Assembly (NCBI GenBank): GCA_040401595.1
Contig: JBBAOE010000017.1
Location: 1-64,000 of the forward strand
DNA length: 64,000 bases
Direction: 5' to 3'
Origin: RFPW01 sp040401595
Lineage (GTDB): Bacteria; Pseudomonadota; Gammaproteobacteria; Burkholderiales; Burkholderiaceae_E
The number at the start of each line of letters is the position of its first letter. The first letter of the stretch is position 1. The notes under the pieces are model-generated. The model worked only from the letters and a program-made list of their open reading frames with translations. It was not told the origin of the DNA and ran no database searches. Positions 9,081 to 16,499 of the stretch are shown one piece after another. The position numbers were made by a program, and so were the translations under genes.

Positions 9081-9113
9081 AAAAAAAAACCGCCATCTGC
9101 CTGGCGGTTTTTT
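9081..9113 (-). terminator. Attenuator (intrinsic terminator) of aroG leader
   Basis: Read on the minus strand, CCGCCA (9107-9102) and TGGCGG (9095-9090) form a 6-bp GC-rich stem with a 6-base loop, extended by A:U pairs and followed by a run of nine T (9089-9081). It lies between the leader peptide stop at 9136 and the aroG ATG at 9023, so it can only act as a conditional terminator for aroG. The 5' arm can instead pair with CTGGCGG inside the leader ORF (9166-9160), a 7-bp perfect alternative helix that would act as antiterminator. Confidence 0.85.
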
Positions 9114-9135
9114 CGGTTTGCGTGTCGCTGATGTT

Positions 9136-9219
9136 CTAGGTGCGCACTTGCCTTCCGTTCCGCCAGCCCGAGGTCGGTCCGTAGTACCAGTAGGAAAAGC
9201 AAAGTCCGAACGGTTTCAT
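9136..9219 (-). CDS. aroG leader peptide, 27 aa, aromatic-rich
   Basis: A short ORF on the minus strand starting ATG AAA CCG TTC and ending TAG, encoding 27 residues with Phe at 4 and 8, Tyr-Trp-Tyr-Tyr at 10-13 and Trp at 19. All Tyr codons are TAC. The run of three Tyr and one Trp codons is far above chance in a 27-codon ORF and sits 12 bases before codons 18-20, whose bases CTGGCGG can pair with the terminator arm. This is the geometry of trp/phe-type ribosome-mediated attenuation: a ribosome stalled on the aromatic block leaves the antiterminator strand free. No Shine-Dalgarno sequence is visible, and the predicted transcription start is at or next to the A of the ATG, so it may be translated from leaderless mRNA. 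Expression has not been shown. Confidence 0.78.
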   Translation of the reverse strand: MKPFGLCFSYWYYGPTSGWRNGRQVRT

Positions 9220-9226
9220 AGCGCGC

Positions 9227-9256
9227 AGTGTAGTCCCGTCTGGATCGTCTGGTCAA
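9227..9256 (-). promoter_or_regulatory. Candidate sigma70 promoter of aroG leader
   Basis: On the minus strand TTGACC (9256-9251) and TACACT (9232-9227) are separated by 18 bases, a good match to -35 and -10 elements. Seven bases separate the -10 from the leader ATG at 9219, so the transcript would begin at about 9219-9220. Confidence 0.6.
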
Positions 9257-9322
9257 TGCGAACGCCACCCCTCCCAGGGATCGGGCCCTGCAGCGCAGCA
9301 GCGATCATGCGCTGGGCCAGGG

Positions 9323-10858
9323 TCAAAAAAGCCCCTGATACTGATCCCGCAGCAGGTTCTTCTGTACCTTGCCCATCGTATTGCGCGGCAAAGCCTCGAC
9401 CACGAAACATCGCTTGGGGATCTTGAAGTTCGCCAAGCGCTTTTTAAGCGCATCCACCACCGCTTGTCCCGACACTTCGGCACCCGGTCTCGCGACCACC
9501 ACAGCGACCCCGACCTCGCCGAAATCCGGATGTGGCACTCCGATCAAGGCACTCTCGGCAATGCCGTCCAATTCGTTGATATAGCCCTCGATCTCGGCGG
9601 GATAGACGTTGTACCCGCCGCTGATAATCAGATCCTTGCTGCGACCAACCAGAACCACGTAGCCCTGCGCATCGACCTGCCCAACGTCACCTGTCCTGAA
9701 AAAACCGTCCTCGGTAAATTCTTCCCGGGTCTTCTCCGGCATCCGCCAGTAGCCCTGAAACACATTGGGCCCTTTGACCTGAACAGCACCGATTTCGCCG
9801 TCTGGCAAGGCGCAGCAGTCGTCACCACACACCCGCAGTTCAACACCGGGCAGCGGAAACCCGACCGTACCCCCACGCCGCTCGTTCTTCCCCGAATAAC
9901 GAGGATCGGCTTCATAAGGATTAGAGGTCAGCATGACGGTCTCACTCATGCCGTAGCGCTCAAGGATCGTGTGACCGGTCCGCTCCTGCCAGGACTGGAA
10001 GGTCTCGATCAGGAGCGGCGCCGAACCCGATACAAACAGCCGCATGGTGCTGACGCGGTCCAGAGTCAGCGTAGGCTCGGCCAACATCCTCACGTAGAGC
10101 GTTGGTACGCCCATGAAGACCGTCGCATCGGGCATCCGTTCGATGACTTGCCTGGGGTCGAATTTCGACATCCAGAGCATCTTGCTGCCATTGAGCAGAG
10201 CGGCATGGATGGCAACAAAAAGCCCGTGCACATGGAAAATTGGCAGCGCATGGATCAGGACATCGTTGGGCTGCCAGCCCCAATAGGTCTTCAGCGTCTG
10301 CGCATTACTGACCAGATTGCCATGCGAGAGCATGGCGCCTTTGCTGCGTCCTGTCGTGCCGCTGGTGTAGAGGATCGCGGCCAGGTCATGCGCGTCGCAG
10401 TCCTTGACCACATGATCCTCGGAACATTCAGCCGCCCGATCCAGCAAGGTACCGGTGCGGTCATCGTTGAGCGTCAGGACATGCCGGGTACCCGCTTTCG
10501 CCGCGATTTCGCTGACCCATTGCCAATTCGCCTGACTGCAAACGATCACTTCAGGTTCGGCGTTGCCGATGAAGTAGTCAATCTCGGCGCTCTGGTAGGC
10601 GGTGTTGAGTGGCAGGAATACGAATCCTGCACGCAAGCTGGCCAGATACAACATCATGAGCTCGACCGATTTTTCGGCCTGCACCGCGATACGTGCGCCG
10701 GGCGCGAGATCCAGCGAGATCAGAAAATTCGCGATCCTGGCACTCGCGCTTTCGAGGTCACACCAGCGGTAGTGTGCGCCCTGGTCAGTCTGGACCGCGA
10801 TGGCGTCGAGGTCTTCGGGAAAGCCGGCCCGAAGTACCGAATAAAGGTTCTGGTTCAT
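9323..10858 (-). CDS. matB: Malonyl-CoA synthase-like acyl-CoA synthetase (MatB type)
   Basis: An adenylate-forming enzyme of 511 residues. It shows the AMP-binding P-loop YTSGTTGRSKGAMLSHGN (about residues 166-183), the GMSETVMLTSNPY A5-type motif near 303, the FRTGDVG and VGRSKDLIISGGYNVYP motifs near 386-413, and the C-terminal lysine motif PRNTMGKVQK near 497. The opening MNQNLYSVLRAGFP and the FLPLNTAYQSAEIDYFIGNAEP segment are characteristic of betaproteobacterial MatB proteins, which ligate CoA to malonate. The acid specificity is from family resemblance, not shown directly. It lies between tldD (22-base gap) and the aroG leader on the same strand. No malonyl-CoA decarboxylase or dicarboxylate carrier is adjacent. 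Confidence 0.8.
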   Translation of the reverse strand: MNQNLYSVLRAGFPEDLDAIAVQTDQGAHYRWCDLESASARIANFLISLDLAPGARIAVQAEKSVELMMLYLASLRAGFVFLPLNTAYQSAEIDYFIGNAEPEVIVCSQANWQWVSEIAAKAGTRHVLTLNDDRTGTLLDRAAECSEDHVVKDCDAHDLAAILYTSGTTGRSKGAMLSHGNLVSNAQTLKTYWGWQPNDVLIHALPIFHVHGLFVAIHAALLNGSKMLWMSKFDPRQVIERMPDATVFMGVPTLYVRMLAEPTLTLDRVSTMRLFVSGSAPLLIETFQSWQERTGHTILERYGMSETVMLTSNPYEADPRYSGKNERRGGTVGFPLPGVELRVCGDDCCALPDGEIGAVQVKGPNVFQGYWRMPEKTREEFTEDGFFRTGDVGQVDAQGYVVLVGRSKDLIISGGYNVYPAEIEGYINELDGIAESALIGVPHPDFGEVGVAVVVARPGAEVSGQAVVDALKKRLANFKIPKRCFVVEALPRNTMGKVQKNLLRDQYQGLF

Positions 10859-10880
10859 AGGTAATGCTGAAAGGGCAAGG

Positions 10881-12350
10881 TCAGCCTGTTCCGCCGACCG
10901 TCAAGCCTTCGATCCGTAACGTGGGTTGCCCGACCCCCACCGGCACGCTTTGGCCATCCTTGCCGCAGGTGCCGACGCCAGGATCGAGCTTGAGGTCATT
11001 GCCGATCATCGTGACGCGGGTCAGTGCATCCGGACCGTTACCAATGATGGTGGCGCCTTTGACGGGATACTGAATCTTGCCGCCCTCGACCCAGTAGGCT
11101 TCTGATGCCGAAAAGACGAACTTGCCGTTGGTGATGTCAACCTGACCGCCACCAAAGTTCACCGCGTAGAGTCCGCGATCCAGCGACTCGACAATCTCCT
11201 GGGGGTCGCGCTCGCCCGCCAACATGCAAGTGTTAGTCATCCGGGGCATCGGCAGGTGCGCGAACGACTCCCGCCGTCCGTTGCCGGTCACGGGCACCTT
11301 CATCAGGCGGGCATTAAGCGTGTCCTGCAAATAAGAACGAAGAATGCCGTCCTCGATCAGCACGTTCTCGCGGGTCGGGTTGCCCTCGTCGTCAACGTTC
11401 AATGAACCGCGTCGATCGGGCAAGGTGCCGTCATCAACCACAGTCACGCCGGGCGCGGCCACACGCTCGCCGAGGCGGCCGGCGAATGCACTCGAACCCT
11501 TGCGGTTAAAGTCCCCCTCAAGGCCGTGACCGATCGCTTCATGCAGCAAGATACCGGGCCAGCCGGAGCCCAGGACCACCGTCATGGTGCCTGCCGGTGC
11601 GGGTCGGGAGTCCAGATTGATGAGCGCCTGATGGACAGCCTCATCGACATAGCGACGAACGGTTTCATCATCGAAATAGTCGAACCCGAAGCGCCCGCCG
11701 CCACCGGCGCTGCCCACTTCGCGCCGCCCTCCGGACTCCGCGATCACGGTCACCGAGAGCCGCACAAGAGGGCGCACATCGGCCGCCATCACACCGTCGG
11801 AACGCACCACGAGAACCACATCGTGTTCGGCTGCGAGTCCGGCCATGACCTGAACGACCCTGGGGTCGCTGGCTCGGGCCAGTTTTTCGACCCGGCCCAG
11901 CAGATCCACCTTGTCCTGTGCATCCAGTGAGCGGATTGGATCATCCAGACCGTACAGCGTATGCCCACCGCGTTGGTCAAATCCGGCCGGCGTTGGAATC
12001 TTGATTCGCCCGGCACCACGGCGAGCGATCCCGCGGACCGTGCGGGCAGCGTTGATTAGGGGTTCGGCGCCAATCGCATCCGAATACGCGAAGGCGGTCC
12101 GGTCACCGACCACGGCCCGCACTCCGACACCCTGATCGATGCCGAAACTGCCCGATTTGACGATGCCCTCTTCTAGGCGCCAGGACTCCGAGCGCGTCTG
12201 CTGAAAGTACAGATCCGCAAAATCGATCCGGTGTTCAAAGAGCTCGGTGAAAGCCCGCGCCAAATCCGGTTCAACAAGTCCGAATGGGGAGAGCAAGGTA
12301 TCGCGTGCGATCGCGAGATGTCGAATGGAAGGTTCTAGGTTCATAGCCAT
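10881..12350 (-). CDS. tldD: Metalloprotease TldD
   Basis: TldD forms a heterodimeric zinc protease with PmbA (TldE), implicated in microcin maturation, CcdA antidote degradation and general peptide turnover. The 489-residue protein carries the family's HEAIGHGLEGD zinc motif near residue 270, the FGGGQVDITNGKFVFSASEAYWVEGG segment near 400-430, and the C-terminal MIGNDLKLDPGVGTCGKDGQSVPVGVGQP block. The ATG at 12350 overlaps the upstream yhdP stop as TGATG, so translation is probably coupled; a GTG one codon earlier and an ATG at 12344 are alternatives. PmbA is not in the window. In related Burkholderiales, as I recall, a nitrilase-family gene lies between yhdP and tldD; it is absent here. 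Confidence 0.94.
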   Translation of the reverse strand: MAMNLEPSIRHLAIARDTLLSPFGLVEPDLARAFTELFEHRIDFADLYFQQTRSESWRLEEGIVKSGSFGIDQGVGVRAVVGDRTAFAYSDAIGAEPLINAARTVRGIARRGAGRIKIPTPAGFDQRGGHTLYGLDDPIRSLDAQDKVDLLGRVEKLARASDPRVVQVMAGLAAEHDVVLVVRSDGVMAADVRPLVRLSVTVIAESGGRREVGSAGGGGRFGFDYFDDETVRRYVDEAVHQALINLDSRPAPAGTMTVVLGSGWPGILLHEAIGHGLEGDFNRKGSSAFAGRLGERVAAPGVTVVDDGTLPDRRGSLNVDDEGNPTRENVLIEDGILRSYLQDTLNARLMKVPVTGNGRRESFAHLPMPRMTNTCMLAGERDPQEIVESLDRGLYAVNFGGGQVDITNGKFVFSASEAYWVEGGKIQYPVKGATIIGNGPDALTRVTMIGNDLKLDPGVGTCGKDGQSVPVGVGQPTLRIEGLTVGGTG

Positions 12351-15300
12351 CACTTTAAGCTAGTCGCGGGCCCGGTAGTGCTCCTGCGAACGACCACTGG
12401 ATCGGCCCAGGGTCCACGCACATCCACGGTGTAGGCAAACAGCGCCTGCAAGGGCTCCCGAAGCACAAATTGTGCGATGAGCGAACCCAGACCGATCGCG
12501 GGGTTGACCGCCGCCGCATAACCGAGTGCGGCCAGACCTGCGTTGAGTTGGGGAACAACTTCCACCGTCAGATTTTGCGTCTCAAGCGGGATGTCTGCGC
12601 TCCCCCGGATCGCCACCAGAGCCGAAATCCCCTGCATCCGCAGGTCTGCGGTGCGGGCGACACCCTCCTTGATGGCGACACGCCCCGATATCCGATCAAA
12701 GGCAAAGCCCTCGGCGAAAATATCGCGGAAGTCCAGATTGAGCCGCCGCGGGAGCGATTGCAAATTCAGGACCCCAATCAATTTGGCCAAGCCCGGATCC
12801 GCTTTGAGGAACTGTCCGCGGCCCATCTCCAGCGCCAACTGTCCACCGAGCGTTCGGGTCTCCCACGACATTGGCAAGCCCTTCCAGTTCAATTCTCCGC
12901 TGATCCGACCGCTGCCGCCCCGGATCACGTCGACAAAACCAAAGGTCGACAGCAGACGCGCCGAATCCTCGACCTCGAGGTCAAAATTCAGCCGTGTTAC
13001 CCGGTCCTCCGGTCGCACGATGGTACTGGCCGCGTTCGGGACCGCTAGCGCCCCGGAGCTCTCTCCGCTCCAGCGCCCGCTCGCCGACAATTTGCCTCCG
13101 GCGTTACGCAGCGTGAGGGTATCGATCTGCCAGACCGGCTCGGTCACGCTGCCGCCATTACTGGCAATCATCTGGAACGCCCCCAGGTTGGCCTCCCCCA
13201 AGACCAGTTCTTCCGCAGCCACATCGAGTCCGGGCAACCGGTCGGGAAGAGCGTCCGCCAGCATCGAGGCAACGTCACTGCGGCGCGACTCCGGAATCAC
13301 CAGTCGGCCGAATCGCGCCGTCAAGGTGCCAATCGGCTGCCCCGGCAACGCGTCACGCCAGTTGAAGTAACCGTCAATCCCCCGACTGCGCACATTGGCC
13401 CGCCAGTAACCGCCGGCACGCGTCGCGCCGACCACCGCATCCTGGAGGTGACGGCCGGCGATCACCAGATCCTTGGTTCGAATCGTAACGACGGACGGCA
13501 AGACTGACACCAGGTCAGCCCCCTTGGAGGACACATCGGGCATCCGATTATCCCCCAGCACCTGGGACCATTGATCCACGTCCAGAACATCAGATTCCAC
13601 GCGGACAGCAAAACCGGACTCGGGCAGAGTGGGTTCGGAGCCGATCGCAAGAATCCCGCGGGATGGCACCAGTCCCTTGGAGGCTGGGTCAAAGCGGCGC
13701 TCGAACACCATCCGGATGGATTCGCCCAATCGGGCGACGATCTCATCGCCCGCGGCCACCGCAGACTCCCGCTTACCAACCGAGGCCAGCGGGCGCAGCT
13801 CTAACGCCAGCGGCAGTGCCGTCTCCGGGGCCTTGGTAAACGGCGCCGGCAGCGCACTACCGAGCCCCACCAGGTCTGAGTTGACCCGCAGGCGGGTGCT
13901 ACCCCCCTGGACGGTCAGTTGGGCCTCGTAGTGGGTATTACCCGAGAGTCGACGCAAAATGCCGTTATCAACCAGCTGGCGCAATCCGGTCGCACTGACC
14001 GCACCCTTGGCGCGCACCTGAATCGGGGGGGACGACGGGGCCGGCGTGCGCCCCGACACGATGGGACTGGGGCCCTGCGTATCCGCCTCGAGCGCCATGG
14101 GTCCACCCAGGAACACCCCGCGCATGTCGCGTAAGGCAAATCCCCGATCCGAGAATTCGAGCCGCCCATTGACCTGGGTGAGTGGCGGAATCGCCGGGTC
14201 AATATTCACGCTATTGCCAGCAAACTGAACCCCACCCTCGACCGTCGTCTGCTCGATCTGAGCCAGAGGCAACTCGAGTCGCACATTGAGGCGGGCCTCT
14301 CCGCTGGCCTGCACCGTCGTCGTGACACCCCCCAAGCGGGCGTTCAGTGGCGAGTCGTTTGCAAATCGCACCAGATCTTGCGCTGGACCCACCCCAAGGG
14401 CATCGAGCCGAAGCAGGGAGCGATCAAAACTGGCAATCGAAGCGTTGATCGCACTGAGGCGAACGCCAAATATCTGCGCCGATTCCAGCTTGACCGTCAT
14501 GCCATTGCCCGCAAAGGTCAGGTCGCCCGTCATGGCGTCGGCGGCTGGCCAGCCGTCGGCATAAGCCAGCCGGACATCCCGAACGGGAACATCTACGCGA
14601 AATGTCCCTTCCCCGGGTTTGACAAACGGAAACCCATCGAGCCGCCCGACCAAGCGCAGGCGTGCATCACGGACCTGGCCACCCTGCAGCGCGCCGGCCA
14701 ACCAGGTCCGCAAGCTCGGGTCCATAACGGTGGGGAGATAGCGGGGGATTCGTTTCGCCTCAACCCGCTGAAGACGCCCGGTGAGGTCGGCCATCGCCGC
14801 GACATTGGAGCGGGGTATCTGTAGGCTGCCGCTCAGATCGCCCGCGAGATCCGCATTGGAAAATCGAAGTTGCTCAATGCTCCATGCCGTAGCGCCATCG
14901 CCAAACTGCCATCGAAAATCCGCCGAGAGCTGGTCCAGTCCGATCCCGGCTTCAGCGAGCAAGCCCGGGAACACCAGCGATGCATCGGTCGCCGAGAGCT
15001 GCACCCGCCCGCCCTGATCGCCGAGGTGGATCCGCCCCGCAAGATTGCTGAACCCCGGCTGGCCGAGGCGATTCGGGGGGCCCGGAACCGCTGTCAGCGA
15101 AGCGCGTTCAAAACCGGCGTCCAGCTCCCAGACGAGCCGTTCGTCGGACCCGCGCGACCATTTGGCCTTGCCTTCCGTCATCGTCGCCTTCGGGGCTTGC
15201 TGACGCAGCCGATCCCGCCACTCGTCCGACATCGGCAGCCGGCCCAGCCAACGCGAAGCGTCCGCCAGTTCAAAACGACTCACATTGACCTGCCCAGCCC

Positions 15301-16405
15301 GGGGGCGTCCATCGGCGCGATCAAACGTCAGGCCCTGTCCGCCGCTGTTGATCTTGAGCGTCAGGCTGGCCGGATCGGTGAGATCCAATTGTTTGACGCG
15401 CACCGTCCAAAGGGCATCCCCCAGGCCGACGCCTGCCGCCATCGAAACCGTTTGGAGACTCACTGGCCCGTCCGCGGTCCGCAGCTCCAGATCCCGAAGC
15501 GTCAGATTCAGATCCGCCTCGCCCGTTCGTGCATGTCCCTGGCGTGGGGGGGCAAGCGTCAAATCGGCCTGTCCCTGCAACACACCCCGCGCCAATCCGG
15601 CTGGCAGCTGCACGTGTCGGGCGAGTACCGCCAGGTCCAGCCGCTGGGCGGACACGCTGGCCTTACCCGACCAATGGGCGATGTCCTCGACCGGCTTGAA
15701 GCGCTGATGCGAGAACACACTGTCGACCCGGATCGCCTGCAACTCTGGCCCGGACTCGGCGAGCTTGAGCGCGAACTCGTGGTGAGTGCCGTCATTGCGC
15801 AGGCTCAGATCGAGACCCTCGATCACCTGAACCAGCGCAGGGCTGGTTCGAGGACTCCCGTCCGGCAAGGCCCGATCCTGGATCCGCAGCCGAGCCCCCC
15901 GTAATTCGATGTCCGACTGGGTCAGCATCCAGCGCAGGGTCGTCAACGGCTCATCAGGTCGGAACGCGATACCTGCGACCCGCCAGAGGTCGTGAGCCTC
16001 TCGTTCAATTTCGATCTGGGCCTTCGTCAGGACGATCCGAGTGAAACGCGGCTCGCCGCTGAATAAGGACCGCCACGAGAGCTGCGCGCTCAATTCAGGC
16101 GCCTGGAGCACCACCGTACCCTGCGTATCACGCACTTGCAGGCCCTCAATGGTGACCGAGGGGTTCACACCAACCCAGTCGGCACCCAACCGGGTCACCT
16201 CGACCCGTTCACCCAGGTGTTCAGAGAGTTGTGACAACAGGAGCGGCCGAATGGCATCCAGCCGAGGCCAAAGGACATGGCGTACTCCCAGATAGCCGCC
16301 CCCGAGGAGGACCGCACTGAGTACCACCATGCCGAGCAGGTACCGGGTCCACCGAACCAGCGACGGGGAATCCAACAGCGGTGAGGGGGAGGAACGGTTT
16401 TTCAT
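12350..16405 (-). CDS. yhdP: YhdP family AsmA-like intermembrane lipid-transport protein
   Basis: A 1351-residue protein with a single N-terminal membrane anchor (about residues 20-46, YLLGMVVLSAVLLGGGYLGV) and a very long periplasmic region of repeating beta-rich AsmA/TamB-like segments. The start region (LLLSQLSEHLGERVEVTRLGADWVGVNPSVTIEGLQVRD) and the C-terminal block (GISALVAIRGSADIPLETQ... NPAIGLGSLIAQFVLREPLQ) are diagnostic of the YhdP/TIGR02099 family. In E. coli, YhdP, TamB and YdbH redundantly move phospholipids to the outer membrane. The length is normal for the family (about 1270-1400). It is translationally coupled to tldD downstream and divergent from glnE, with 94 bases between the start codons. 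Confidence 0.93.
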   Translation of the reverse strand: MKNRSSPSPLLDSPSLVRWTRYLLGMVVLSAVLLGGGYLGVRHVLWPRLDAIRPLLLSQLSEHLGERVEVTRLGADWVGVNPSVTIEGLQVRDTQGTVVLQAPELSAQLSWRSLFSGEPRFTRIVLTKAQIEIEREAHDLWRVAGIAFRPDEPLTTLRWMLTQSDIELRGARLRIQDRALPDGSPRTSPALVQVIEGLDLSLRNDGTHHEFALKLAESGPELQAIRVDSVFSHQRFKPVEDIAHWSGKASVSAQRLDLAVLARHVQLPAGLARGVLQGQADLTLAPPRQGHARTGEADLNLTLRDLELRTADGPVSLQTVSMAAGVGLGDALWTVRVKQLDLTDPASLTLKINSGGQGLTFDRADGRPRAGQVNVSRFELADASRWLGRLPMSDEWRDRLRQQAPKATMTEGKAKWSRGSDERLVWELDAGFERASLTAVPGPPNRLGQPGFSNLAGRIHLGDQGGRVQLSATDASLVFPGLLAEAGIGLDQLSADFRWQFGDGATAWSIEQLRFSNADLAGDLSGSLQIPRSNVAAMADLTGRLQRVEAKRIPRYLPTVMDPSLRTWLAGALQGGQVRDARLRLVGRLDGFPFVKPGEGTFRVDVPVRDVRLAYADGWPAADAMTGDLTFAGNGMTVKLESAQIFGVRLSAINASIASFDRSLLRLDALGVGPAQDLVRFANDSPLNARLGGVTTTVQASGEARLNVRLELPLAQIEQTTVEGGVQFAGNSVNIDPAIPPLTQVNGRLEFSDRGFALRDMRGVFLGGPMALEADTQGPSPIVSGRTPAPSSPPIQVRAKGAVSATGLRQLVDNGILRRLSGNTHYEAQLTVQGGSTRLRVNSDLVGLGSALPAPFTKAPETALPLALELRPLASVGKRESAVAAGDEIVARLGESIRMVFERRFDPASKGLVPSRGILAIGSEPTLPESGFAVRVESDVLDVDQWSQVLGDNRMPDVSSKGADLVSVLPSVVTIRTKDLVIAGRHLQDAVVGATRAGGYWRANVRSRGIDGYFNWRDALPGQPIGTLTARFGRLVIPESRRSDVASMLADALPDRLPGLDVAAEELVLGEANLGAFQMIASNGGSVTEPVWQIDTLTLRNAGGKLSASGRWSGESSGALAVPNAASTIVRPEDRVTRLNFDLEVEDSARLLSTFGFVDVIRGGSGRISGELNWKGLPMSWETRTLGGQLALEMGRGQFLKADPGLAKLIGVLNLQSLPRRLNLDFRDIFAEGFAFDRISGRVAIKEGVARTADLRMQGISALVAIRGSADIPLETQNLTVEVVPQLNAGLAALGYAAAVNPAIGLGSLIAQFVLREPLQALFAYTVDVRGPWADPVVVRRSTTGPATSLK

Positions 16406-16499
16406 CTACGCAAGGGGTGGCGGCCGAAGGTAGCATAGGCCCAGGTTCGCCCACTGAAATGCGCTTGCTTCACGCGAACCCCCAACTGGCCACCCGAAA

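Noticed and set aside
9464..10864. 466-codon plus-strand open frame opposite matB
   Set aside because: The opposite strand encodes all adenylation motifs of an acyl-CoA synthetase; this frame is a shadow without family likeness.
14870..15904. 344-codon plus-strand frame opposite yhdP
   Set aside because: It is a shadow of a family-typical YhdP coding region on the minus strand.
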